From DASUCS01 sp041166745 (GTDB lineage: Bacteria; Actinomycetota; Acidimicrobiia; Acidimicrobiales; JACDCH01): 63,433 nucleotides of DNA. The stretch spans positions 1 through 63,433 of the forward strand of contig JBEEGH010000021.1 in assembly GCA_041166745.1 (NCBI GenBank), in the 5' to 3' direction. Shown here piece by piece: positions 41,311 to 49,679 of this stretch. The notes under the pieces were generated by a model. That model had not been told where the DNA came from, ran no database searches, and was given only the letters and a program-made list of their open reading frames with translations. Each line of letters opens with the position of its first letter. Position 1 is the first letter of the stretch. The position numbers and the translations under genes were made by a program.

Positions 41311-43356
41311 CTACTTCGGCAGACCGTCGAGGTTGCTGAACGAGCTGCTGAAGCGGCTGAAGTCACTGTTGTCGGTGAAGTCCGACTGTTTTGTGAAGTC
41401 GCGCGTGTCGTTGATGTCGCCCGCACCCGTGAGGAACTGGTCGTAGGCCTGTCGAACCAGCGCGTCGTAGAACGCGCCGCGGTCCTCACCAGCCGGCGGA
41501 CCGATGAACTTCTTGACGACGAGCTGAAGCGTGACGTCTCCGGATCCCCCCTGGACCGCGTTGACGACGATGTCGAGCGATACCGCGAACGACGCCGGTA
41601 TGGCGCTTTGCTCGGCGACTCCAGGCGAACGGTTGTCGTCCTTGGAGAGGAAGATCCCGCCGTTCACCCCGGTGAGATCGACGCCGGAGAACGACGACTC
41701 GCTCTCGGTCTTGATCGCGCCCCGGCCGAACTCCGTGAAGCCGAAGTTGTTCTTGAACTTCTCGATGGTCGGAAAGTCCGCGGCGACCGACAGAACGGGG
41801 TCCCAGTTCCCTTCGGGAATGACCTTGACCAGCAGCACCGAGTCCTTGGGCACCTCCACGTGGTGCACGAACACGCCGTTCTCGTTGACGTGGCCCTTGA
41901 TGGTGCCGACACCGGACGCGCCCCCGCCACCGCCACCACCTCGGGTGACGAGGAAGCCGCCGAGCAGAAGCGCAACCACCACGACCGCGGCAATGACCGG
42001 CATCCGTGACTTTGCCGTGCCCGAGCGAGCCGGCCGCGCCGCCGCCGGTGGTGCCGTCGCCGCCGGCTGCATCGGATCGGTCGACCCGACGCCGCTGTCG
42101 GAGACGTCGTCGGTCCAGGCGGACCCGTCCCAGTACCGGTACTCGTGGCGTCCGGTCGGATCGGTCTGCCAGCCCGCTTCCAACGCCGCGGGCGGCGCAG
42201 CTATCGAGGTGGTGACCGTGCGGGACACCACCGGCTCTTCAGGAGTGGCCACGACGGACGCGGCGGCGGCCATCTCTGCCGTTGTCGTACCGACCACGGC
42301 CGCGGCCGCGGCGATGGCGGCACCAAGAGCGATGGCGTGCTTCGGGTGCGCATCGATAGCGACGGGCCGCCCGAGCTCCGCGCCGACCAGCTCGGCCACG
42401 AGCGGGATTCGTGAGGAGCCGCCGACCAGCAGCACGCGACTGATGTCGCTCGGCTGCACGTTGGCGGAGCGCAAGGCGCGCTGCAACGCGACGATCGTGT
42501 TGTTGAGCGTCGGACGAATCATCGACTCGAACTCGCCGCGCGTGAGCCGCACCTCGGTCATCACGTTCGGCAACAGCACCGGGATCGACGTCTCGGTGTC
42601 GGAGGAGAGGGCCTCCTTTGCCTCGATGCATTCCTCACGGAGACGGGCGGCGGCGGCGATCACGGTCGGATCGTTCTCATCGAGATCGTCGAGCGCGCCT
42701 CCGACCGCGTTACGGACGTGAGCGAACACCGCCGCATCGAAGTCGATGCCGCCGAGCCGCTCGACACCCTGGGGCTCGCCCAGCGTTTCGAAGCCGGTCT
42801 CGGTCTTGCGCAACACGGCAGTGTCGAAGGTGCCGCCGCCCAGGTCGTACACGGCCACGATCTCGCCCGGGTCGACATGTTCCGTCGATGCGTAGTGAAT
42901 GGCCGCAGCCTCAGGCTCCGTGACGAATGTCGGCGTACCGATGTCGGCGAGCGCGACCGTCTGGTCCAGCAGCTCCTTCTTGTACGGCCCCCAGTTGGCG
43001 GGATGGCACACCGCCACGTGATCGGGCCGCTGTCCTTCGAGCTGGGTCACGCGCTCGACGACGGCTTTGAGGAGTTCGGCTGACAGCTGCTCGGCCGAGT
43101 ACGGAGAGCCGCCCACCATGATCGGCGTGGTGTCACCCACCCGACGCTTGAACTCACGCGCAACGCGAGCCGGCTCAGAGAGGGCGCGGCGGTCGGCCGC
43201 TTCGCCGGTGAGCACCGCCTGGTCTTGACGAAGGAAGACGACCGACGGGATGGCCGCCGTGCGCGTGCCGATGGAAACGATCTGCGCGCGACCGTCGCGA
43301 TACGTGGCTACGGCGGTGTACGTCGTACCGAGGTCGATGCCGAGGACGTAACCCAT
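41311..43356 (-). CDS. Hsp70 ATPase - DUF2510 - TM - ectodomain protein
   Basis: Unusual 681-aa fusion. Residues 1-350 are an Hsp70/DnaK nucleotide-binding domain with all three phosphate/adenosine motifs (GIDLGTTYTAV 6-16, VYDLGGGTFDTAV 169-181, VLLVGGSSRIPLVAEL 308-323). The peptide-binding domain of Hsp70 is absent. Instead a DUF2510 motif follows (GWQTDPTGRHEYRYWDG 395-411), then a linker, one TM (VIAAVVVVALLLGGFLV 454-470), a Gly run and an ectodomain of about 190 residues ending in repeated NDTRDFT/SDFTDNSDFS segments. ATP-driven conformational change inside would thus connect to an outer domain. The partner gene lies 4 nt upstream. Confidence 0.85.
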   Translation of the reverse strand: MGYVLGIDLGTTYTAVATYRDGRAQIVSIGTRTAAIPSVVFLRQDQAVLTGEAADRRALSEPARVAREFKRRVGDTTPIMVGGSPYSAEQLSAELLKAVVERVTQLEGQRPDHVAVCHPANWGPYKKELLDQTVALADIGTPTFVTEPEAAAIHYASTEHVDPGEIVAVYDLGGGTFDTAVLRKTETGFETLGEPQGVERLGGIDFDAAVFAHVRNAVGGALDDLDENDPTVIAAAARLREECIEAKEALSSDTETSIPVLLPNVMTEVRLTRGEFESMIRPTLNNTIVALQRALRSANVQPSDISRVLLVGGSSRIPLVAELVGAELGRPVAIDAHPKHAIALGAAIAAAAAVVGTTTAEMAAAASVVATPEEPVVSRTVTTSIAAPPAALEAGWQTDPTGRHEYRYWDGSAWTDDVSDSGVGSTDPMQPAATAPPAAARPARSGTAKSRMPVIAAVVVVALLLGGFLVTRGGGGGGGASGVGTIKGHVNENGVFVHHVEVPKDSVLLVKVIPEGNWDPVLSVAADFPTIEKFKNNFGFTEFGRGAIKTESESSFSGVDLTGVNGGIFLSKDDNRSPGVAEQSAIPASFAVSLDIVVNAVQGGSGDVTLQLVVKKFIGPPAGEDRGAFYDALVRQAYDQFLTGAGDINDTRDFTKQSDFTDNSDFSRFSSSFSNLDGLPK

Positions 43357-43360
43357 GGAA

Positions 43361-44179
43361 TCAGTTGTTCACCAGACTGGAGAGTTCGGGGTCTTCATCG
43401 ATGGCTGACGCGAGATCGTCGATGTTGCTCACCGCGCTGAAGTCGAGGAACTTCGGGTTGAGTTCGAGTGTGCTCTTCCCGGCCTCGCACTGACCCTTCG
43501 AGTTCACCAGCACGGGCACGAACTCGTAGTCACCCTCCACGGGAACCACCATGAACGAGTCGAGCTGTGAGCCCGCCGTGCCTGATGCTCGTGCGAGGTA
43601 CACGAAGCTTCCCTTTGCGCCGATGTCTTCCTCGCGCAGGTTGCTGCACGCGTCTTTCAGTGAGCTCGACAGGAGGTCTTTCGCGCCTTCGATCTTGTTC
43701 GTCACCGCGTCGACGGTGGCTTGGGCGGTGAGGACAACGATGCCCGGCTCGGCATCTTGGCTGTCGGACTTGACGGTGATCAGCACGACGGTGTTGGCCT
43801 TGATGTGCACGGTGTGGACCGTTGGATTTCCGATGTCCTTGACGTCGTCGTCGAAGTTGACCTGCTTGTCGGCCAGCGCGGTCGTCGTCGTTGTCTTGTC
43901 GTCGCTCTTGCGGGTGAGCAGGAACCCCGCGACAACGAGGACGACCACCACGCCGGCACCGATCGCGAGATACAGAGGCGTCTTCGACTTTGCGGCCGGC
44001 GGTGGCCCCTGCTGCGCCTTGGCCGCCGCTTCGGATGGCGGCGGCATGGGCTTGCCACCGAGCGGGTCGGTGGCCGCGGCACCCGAGTTCGAGACGTTGT
44101 CGAGCCACGCGGAACCATCCCAATACCGCAGCTCGTGCCGGGTCGTCGGATCGGGGTACCAACCTGCTTGGTCGCTCAC
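43361..44179 (-). CDS. DUF2510 - TM - ectodomain partner protein
   Basis: Short paralogue of the C-terminal part of the Hsp70 fusion. It begins at once with DUF2510 (QAGWYPDPTTRHELRYWDG), then a Pro/Ala linker, one TM (LAIGAGVVVVLVVAGFLLT) and an ectodomain with TVHTVHIKANTVVLITV, similar to VFVHHVEVPKDSVLLVKV in the partner, and a comparable acidic/Ser tail (LDFSAVSNIDDLASAI). GTG at 44179 is preferred; TTG at 44191 would add four residues. TATTGT lies 8 nt before the GTG. First gene of the pair; only 4 nt separate it from the Hsp70 gene. Confidence 0.75.
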   Translation of the reverse strand: MSDQAGWYPDPTTRHELRYWDGSAWLDNVSNSGAAATDPLGGKPMPPPSEAAAKAQQGPPPAAKSKTPLYLAIGAGVVVVLVVAGFLLTRKSDDKTTTTTALADKQVNFDDDVKDIGNPTVHTVHIKANTVVLITVKSDSQDAEPGIVVLTAQATVDAVTNKIEGAKDLLSSSLKDACSNLREEDIGAKGSFVYLARASGTAGSQLDSFMVVPVEGDYEFVPVLVNSKGQCEAGKSTLELNPKFLDFSAVSNIDDLASAIDEDPELSSLVNN

Positions 44180-44238
44180 GGTGCTCGACAATAGATGCGA
44201 TGCCTTCCCCGAAAGGGCAGGCAGTACCGTGACCCGCC

Positions 44239-44652
44239 GTGCTCAACCCCGGCCGCGCTCGCGCTGTCACGAGATTTGCCCTGGCCGGGCTCGTCTTCGT
44301 CGCTCTCGCAGGGTGCGGGACGCCTTCCGGTCTCGATCATCAGGAACAGGTGGCATTCGCCCGCGAGTGCACCAGCTTGATCGAACGCAATCTGTCCGAC
44401 AACACGCCACCGCGAGCGGCGCTGCTCGCAGGCGAGGACCTGAACCTCGACAACCCGTCAGGCTTCTACTCCATCGTCGAGCGGCTCCGCGGGCCGTCGA
44501 CGTACAACCTCCACGACTCGACGCGGTCCACGGACACCGCTCGTCAACCCCTCGATGACTGCAACACGAAGCCGCGGGTGCTGTCGTCGCTGTTCGGATC
44601 GCGGAGCGGCACCACGACGACGACGACCGCCACGACGGTGCCGGGGTCGTGA
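44239..44652 (+). CDS. Lipoprotein, unknown function
   Basis: A 137-aa exported lipoprotein: signal FALAGLVFVALAGC, then about 90 residues with two further Cys (ARECTSL, DDCNTK) and a Thr-rich tail (SGTTTTTTATTVPG) that could be O-mannosylated by the enzyme encoded next. GTG at 44239; stop overlaps the mannosyltransferase start by 4 nt. Family not recognised. Confidence 0.6.
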   Translation: MLNPGRARAVTRFALAGLVFVALAGCGTPSGLDHQEQVAFARECTSLIERNLSDNTPPRAALLAGEDLNLDNPSGFYSIVERLRGPSTYNLHDSTRSTDTARQPLDDCNTKPRVLSSLFGSRSGTTTTTTATTVPGS

Positions 44653-46004
44653 CCCGGACGCAACGGTCGTGGCTCGACATTGCCGTTCCCGTTGCGCTGA
44701 TGATCGGCACGGCCGCGACGCGTCTGCCGAGGCTCTCCAACCCGCGGGCGTTCGTCTTCGACGAGATCTACTACGCCCCCGACGCCGCGGAGATGCTGCG
44801 TCGCGGTGTCGAGAAGGGCGGCGTGGTGCACCCGCCCGGCGGCAAGTGGCTCATCGCGAGCGGCATTCGGCTCTTCGGGTTCACCCCGTTCGGCTGGCGC
44901 TTCGCCGCGCTCGTGTGCGGCTGCCTCATCGTGCTGCTCACGTACTACGCCGCCCGCCAGCTCGTGGACGGGCACGCCATTCCGGCGCTGGCGGCCGGCG
45001 CGGTGGCCGTGGATGGCATTTCGTTCACAACGGGCCGCTCCGCCCACCTCGACGTGTTCCTGGCGTTGTTCACCACGGCGGCCATCACGTTCACGCTCGT
45101 TGCCATGCGCAATCCCGCGAACGCGCGGCGGGTGCGCTGGTGTCAGGTGGGCGCCGCCACCGCGCTCGGTTTCGGATTGACGGTGAAGTGGAGCGCGGCG
45201 TTCCTGCTCCTCGCGGTGCTGTTGGCGTTCCTTTGGCTACAGGCCCGTCGCCCCCCGGCACCGGGGCATGGACGCCGTGTCCTCGGCACCATTCTGATTT
45301 TCGCGGTGCTGCCGATCGGCATCTACCTCGCGACGTACACGCCGTGGATCGTGAATGCCGACAAGACCTACATCCACCTCGTGGACTGCAAGAACCACAA
45401 CGACTGCTCGCTCTCGCTCGGCAACCGCGTTCGGCAATTCATCGAAGACCAGAACCGCATTCGTGAGTTCCAGCAGGCCAGCTTGCAGGACGGCAACTCG
45501 AACGCCGACCTGTCGTGGAAGTGGGTGAACCAGACCCACCCGTCGACGTTGTTTCGCAAGACGTGCATTCCTGAGTTGCAACAGGCGCCCGACGATCTGG
45601 CGGACAACGCGTGTGACGGTGCCGCTGCCGGCGACATCTCCGAGATCGTCACCGTGGCCAACCCGGTGGTGTGGTTCACCGCCATGGGGGCCGGGCTCGT
45701 CCTCCTGTGGCGGATCGTGTTCCGTCGCGACCGCGTCGCGTTCTTCCTGCTGGCGTTCGGGCTGTACCAGTGGCTCCCGTGGGCCATCAACCCGCGGCAC
45801 TCGTACACCTTCTACATCGCGCCGCTCATCCCCGCGATCGCACTGTGGGTCGCGGCCGTGTTCGCACACAAACCGTTCCGGTGGATCGCGCCCGTCTTTG
45901 CCGTCCTCGCGATCGCCGCGTTCGCGTTCTATTACCCCATCTGGTCCGGCACGCCGATGTCGCCCGACCAGATCCGCAGCCGCGAATACTGGCGAGCTTT
46001 CTGA
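44649..46004 (+). CDS. Protein O-mannosyltransferase (PMT family, GT39)
   Basis: Polytopic GT-C enzyme transferring mannose from polyprenyl-phosphate-mannose to Ser/Thr of exported proteins, as for mycobacterial Rv1002c-type proteins. The 451-aa sequence has about ten TM segments; the first external loop has the catalytic pair FDEIYYAPDA (D38-E39), later HPPGGKWLIA, TGRSAHLDVF, and near the end YQWLPWAINPRHSYTFYI. GTG at 44649 overlaps the lipoprotein stop. Neighbouring Ser/Thr-rich lipoproteins are plausible substrates. Confidence 0.88.
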   Translation: MTRTQRSWLDIAVPVALMIGTAATRLPRLSNPRAFVFDEIYYAPDAAEMLRRGVEKGGVVHPPGGKWLIASGIRLFGFTPFGWRFAALVCGCLIVLLTYYAARQLVDGHAIPALAAGAVAVDGISFTTGRSAHLDVFLALFTTAAITFTLVAMRNPANARRVRWCQVGAATALGFGLTVKWSAAFLLLAVLLAFLWLQARRPPAPGHGRRVLGTILIFAVLPIGIYLATYTPWIVNADKTYIHLVDCKNHNDCSLSLGNRVRQFIEDQNRIREFQQASLQDGNSNADLSWKWVNQTHPSTLFRKTCIPELQQAPDDLADNACDGAAAGDISEIVTVANPVVWFTAMGAGLVLLWRIVFRRDRVAFFLLAFGLYQWLPWAINPRHSYTFYIAPLIPAIALWVAAVFAHKPFRWIAPVFAVLAIAAFAFYYPIWSGTPMSPDQIRSREYWRAF

Positions 46005-46042
46005 GCTTTGCGGAGCGAATGTGGCGTATGGCGCCGCAATTC

Positions 46043-46060
46043 CTCCTTAGAGGAGCTTTT
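46043..46060 (+). terminator. Weak terminator after the mannosyltransferase
   Basis: CTCCT-TAG-AGGAG followed by CTTTT, 38 nt past the stop at 46004; a short stem but with a T-run, between convergent genes. Confidence 0.4.
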
Positions 46061-46076
46061 GGGGGCGGAGGGGCGG

Positions 46077-48974
46077 TCAGTCGGCGATACGGAGGGCGAC
46101 GGCGGGTTTGATGCGGCTCGCCTGCGTTGCGGGGGCGGCGACGGCCAGCAGGGACGCCGCCAGCGCGGCGACGGCCAGCAGCCCGATCACGGCCCAGGGG
46201 ACGGTGAAGGGCAAGGCCTTGTCGCCGAACGTCGTGGAGTTGCTGAGCACCGAGAATCCGGTGACGAGACCGAGCGCGCCGCCGATCACGATGCCCTGCG
46301 CGGCGATGAACGTGGCCTCGATCAGGAACGCCCGCCGCACCACGTGAGCGGGGAACCCCATGGCCCGGAGCATTCCGATCTCACGCCGGCGCTCCCGAAC
46401 CGCGCGCACCATCACGACGCCCAGACCGGCGATGCCGATGATCAGACCGAGCGCGAGGAATCCCTCGAGCAGCTGGATGAACGCGGTCGTGCCTCGCAAG
46501 CGGCTCTCCACGAGCGAGCGGAACGTGTCGGCTTTTACGCCGTTGGCGAGCAGGTCACCCTTCAGCCGCGCCGCCACTCGCTCAGGATCCGCGCCCTCGC
46601 GCACGGCGACGTAGAACCGGCCGGCGATCGATCGATCGACGAAGGTCGGCACCGCGCGGGCCGCCGTCATCGCGCCGTTCTCAGCCGGATCGAGGTCGCC
46701 CGCGATGGCGGCCACGGTGACCTCGTGCCGGCGTCCGCCGGCGGGATCGACCAGCGTGATGTGCTCTCCGAGCTCCACACTCGAACTCGGCGGCCCACCA
46801 CCGACCGTCAGGAAATCACTCGGCACGATGACGAGCTCCGGCGAGGCCAACACGGCGCGCCACGCGTCGAGGTCGCTCGCGTACTGGCTGTCGCGCGAAG
46901 ACAGCTTCGGTACGCCGCGGGCGAGCAGTGATTCGTCGAAGCCGGTGAAGTGTCGCTGGAACGAATCTGCGTGGTCGGGCGCCTCGAACTTGGCGAGGGC
47001 GTCCACGAGGGGAGCCGCGGCGACGACGTCGGGCTCGGCCTGGAGCTGAGCGACCGTCACCGGGTTGCTCGCATTGCTGTCGACTACGAGGTCGTAGCCC
47101 GCACGCGTGTCGTCGGCCACCTGCGGACCCTGGGCTTCGAACACCGCTGCGAACACCGACATGAAGACGAGTACGAACATGATCAGCGCGTACATGCCGA
47201 GAAGCAGCGCAGTGCGGAACCGTCTGGCGAGCGGGTTGGCCAGGCCCAGCCGGGTGGCCAGCCCGCGACCGTTCGCCGACAGCCGATCGCTGATCCGATG
47301 GAACTCGTCGCCGTTCGTGACGGCGACGACCACCGCCGTGAAGACGAGGATGACGCCCTGCGTGAAGAACACCTCGATGCTGGGATCCGCGAACGTCGAC
47401 GGGAGGAGCGTGAACGCGGCAATCACGTAGATGAGCAACAGGCCGCACGGGATCGTGACCGCGGCCCGACGCGGCACGAACTGCGACACGAGCGGGACCG
47501 ACGACCACAACGCGAGCGCCGGCCCCACGAGTGCAAACACGGGTGACTCGTCCGCCAACCCGACGGCCAGCAGTTGCCCGCCGACGACGAGACCGACCGC
47601 GGCGAGGATGAGTGTCCGCCACCGGTGCCCTGAGGTCGGCGGCTCCGGCAGGTCGCGGATGGCTCGGATCACGTTCAAACGGCCGATCCGGATGCTCGTG
47701 CCCCACACCGTGAGCAGCGAGATCACGAGCCCGATGGCGAATCCGGCGAGCAGGCTCGTCGGTCGTACCGAGAAGTGCAGCGTCGTCTGACGATCGTTCT
47801 GCGAAAAGATGCCCTCGGTGATGCCGACAACCACGCGGCCGACCCCCATCCCCGCCGCCGCACCGATCACCGCGGCCGTGAGGGCGTACATGCTGCCTTC
47901 GAGCCCGAAGGCTCGGACGAGATGGTTGCGTTTCAAGCCGAGCGCGCGGAGCATGCCGAGCTCGGACTTTCGCTCTTCGGCCAGCATCACGAAGATGTTG
48001 ATGAGCAGCAGGACGCCGGCAACAACGGTGAACCCACCGATGAGCCCGAACAGCTGGGTGAAGCTGCTGCCCTGACGCTCGGCGAAGTCGAGCTCACCTT
48101 GCTTCTCCCGGGTGACCTCCACGCCGGGAATTCCCGCGGTGCGGATCTGCAGCTCGAGTGCGACCTCTGTGCTTCTCTCGGCTCCGCCGAACACGCCACC
48201 GGTGTTGGACACCAACACGCGGCCCTCGGGCGCCTGCGCTCCACGGGGTGCTTTCGCGGCGAGCGCGTCCAACGTGCCGGGCGCGACGAAGACGTTCTCA
48301 GCCTGTGCTCCGAAGCCCGGATGGAACCCGGCGACGCCGACTCGGGGCACCACGCCCCGCACCGTGAACGGAACGACTTGCCCGTAGACGAAGACCTGCA
48401 GCGGATCGCCTGTCCGCAGCTGCAACTCGTCGGCCAAGTCCTGACCGACGACGGCCTCCGCCCCGCGCGGCGTCGGGCCCGCATCGGCCAGTCCGGTGTC
48501 ACCGGGCCGTCGGCCGAACCCTCGTCCTGCATCGAAATCGAGTTCGTGCACGAACGCCTCGGGCTCGGCCAAGCGGACGCCATCGCTATCCGCAACCGTC
48601 GCAGCAGTGACCGACGCGGTCACCATCGGCACGATGCCATCGGTGTCAGGCAATGGCTCAGCCGTCACCTTGCCCAACACATCGGGAAGCACGGCCGAGC
48701 GGTGCACGAGCACGATCTCGTCGATCGGTCCGAGTCGTGTGCGCGCCTCGTCGCGGATCGACGCGTTCAACGTGTCTCCGACGGCGAAGGCGCTCGTGAC
48801 GATCGCCGTGCCGAACAACGAACCGACCACGACGAGTACCGCTTCGTTCTTGCGGCGAAGCGCGTTGCGAAAGGCGAGACGGCGGAACGTGGGTCGCCGG
48901 TACAGGTCGAAGATCGTCACCGCCAGGATGACGACGACGCACGCAGCGATCAGGCCCAAGGCAACCGCGATCAT
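46077..48974 (-). CDS. FtsX-family ABC permease (MacB-like)
   Basis: A 965-aa membrane protein. One N-terminal TM is followed by FRNALRRKNEAVLVVVGSLF and a large extracytoplasmic domain, a first FtsX three-TM block (FTVVAGVLLLINIFVMLAEE, LGMLRALGLKRNHLVRAF), four further TMs, a second external domain and a final FtsX block (GLIIGIAGLGVVMVRAVRER, IGMLRAMGFPAHVVRRAF). Both blocks have the LGMLRAxG coupling helix. ATG at 48974 overlaps the ATPase stop by 4 nt. A lipid, lipoprotein or signal-relay exporter is likely. Confidence 0.88.
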   Translation of the reverse strand: MIAVALGLIAACVVVILAVTIFDLYRRPTFRRLAFRNALRRKNEAVLVVVGSLFGTAIVTSAFAVGDTLNASIRDEARTRLGPIDEIVLVHRSAVLPDVLGKVTAEPLPDTDGIVPMVTASVTAATVADSDGVRLAEPEAFVHELDFDAGRGFGRRPGDTGLADAGPTPRGAEAVVGQDLADELQLRTGDPLQVFVYGQVVPFTVRGVVPRVGVAGFHPGFGAQAENVFVAPGTLDALAAKAPRGAQAPEGRVLVSNTGGVFGGAERSTEVALELQIRTAGIPGVEVTREKQGELDFAERQGSSFTQLFGLIGGFTVVAGVLLLINIFVMLAEERKSELGMLRALGLKRNHLVRAFGLEGSMYALTAAVIGAAAGMGVGRVVVGITEGIFSQNDRQTTLHFSVRPTSLLAGFAIGLVISLLTVWGTSIRIGRLNVIRAIRDLPEPPTSGHRWRTLILAAVGLVVGGQLLAVGLADESPVFALVGPALALWSSVPLVSQFVPRRAAVTIPCGLLLIYVIAAFTLLPSTFADPSIEVFFTQGVILVFTAVVVAVTNGDEFHRISDRLSANGRGLATRLGLANPLARRFRTALLLGMYALIMFVLVFMSVFAAVFEAQGPQVADDTRAGYDLVVDSNASNPVTVAQLQAEPDVVAAAPLVDALAKFEAPDHADSFQRHFTGFDESLLARGVPKLSSRDSQYASDLDAWRAVLASPELVIVPSDFLTVGGGPPSSSVELGEHITLVDPAGGRRHEVTVAAIAGDLDPAENGAMTAARAVPTFVDRSIAGRFYVAVREGADPERVAARLKGDLLANGVKADTFRSLVESRLRGTTAFIQLLEGFLALGLIIGIAGLGVVMVRAVRERRREIGMLRAMGFPAHVVRRAFLIEATFIAAQGIVIGGALGLVTGFSVLSNSTTFGDKALPFTVPWAVIGLLAVAALAASLLAVAAPATQASRIKPAVALRIAD

Positions 48975-49657
48975 GGTGGGCCGTCGGCGACGATGCGACC
49001 GTCGCGGACCTGGAGCAGCCGTTGCCCTCGGGCTCCGATGGCACGATCGTGCGTCACGATGACGAGCGTCTGCCCCGCGGCGTGCACTTCGAACAACAGG
49101 TCGAGCACCGCTTCAGCGGTCTGACTGTCGAGGTTGCCGGTGGGCTCGTCGGCCCACACGATCGCCGGACGCGACACGAGCGCTCGCGCGATGGCCACGC
49201 GTTGTTGCTCACCTCCGGAGAGCTCGGCTGGTCGATGCAACGCACGGTTCCCCAGCCCGACTCGGTCGAGCATGTCGAGCGCAGTCACGCGGGCATCACC
49301 GCCGGGCGTTCCCGTCACGAGCAGTGGCAGCTCGACATTCTCCACCGCGCTGAACACCGGGATGAGGTTGAAGCTCTGGAACACGAAACCCATACGTCGA
49401 GCTCGATGCGCGGTACGACGAGCGTCGGAAACGCGGTGCAGATCCATGCCATCGATAAGCACCTTGCCGGCATCGATGTCGTCGAGCCCAGAAAGGCAGT
49501 TGAGCATCGTGGTCTTGCCGTTGCCCGACGGTCCCATGACCATGACGAGCTCGCCCGGCCAGATGTCCACGCTGACTCCGCGGAGTGCCTCGACCTCCTG
49601 TGCGGCGCTGCGATACGTCTTGCGCACCCCGCGTGCGACCAAGATCGGTTCAGGCAC
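48971..49657 (-). CDS. ABC transporter ATPase (MacB/LolD type)
   Basis: ATPase of 228 aa partnering the 965-aa permease: Walker A GPSGNGKTT, Q loop FVFQSFNLIPVFSAVENVEL, signature LSGGEQQRVAIA, Walker B IVWADEPTGNLDS, switch VTHD. The LolD-type F-Q-x-F-N-L-I-P motif is clear. It is first in the two-gene operon, about 22 nt after the orphan kinase on the same strand. Confidence 0.92.
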   Translation of the reverse strand: MPEPILVARGVRKTYRSAAQEVEALRGVSVDIWPGELVMVMGPSGNGKTTMLNCLSGLDDIDAGKVLIDGMDLHRVSDARRTAHRARRMGFVFQSFNLIPVFSAVENVELPLLVTGTPGGDARVTALDMLDRVGLGNRALHRPAELSGGEQQRVAIARALVSRPAIVWADEPTGNLDSQTAEAVLDLLFEVHAAGQTLVIVTHDRAIGARGQRLLQVRDGRIVADGPP

Positions 49658-49679
49658 CGATCGACCGTACCGGGCCGGG

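Noticed and set aside
41302..41316. Palindromic GTAGCTAC at abutting stop codons as a regulatory site
   Set aside because: It is simply two convergent TAG stops placed back to back; the same zero-gap stop arrangement occurs at 54345/54346.
46130..46190. Direct repeat of a 14-bp word near the end of the FtsX gene
   Set aside because: It encodes a repetitive Leu-Ala-Val membrane helix and is explained by coding constraint.
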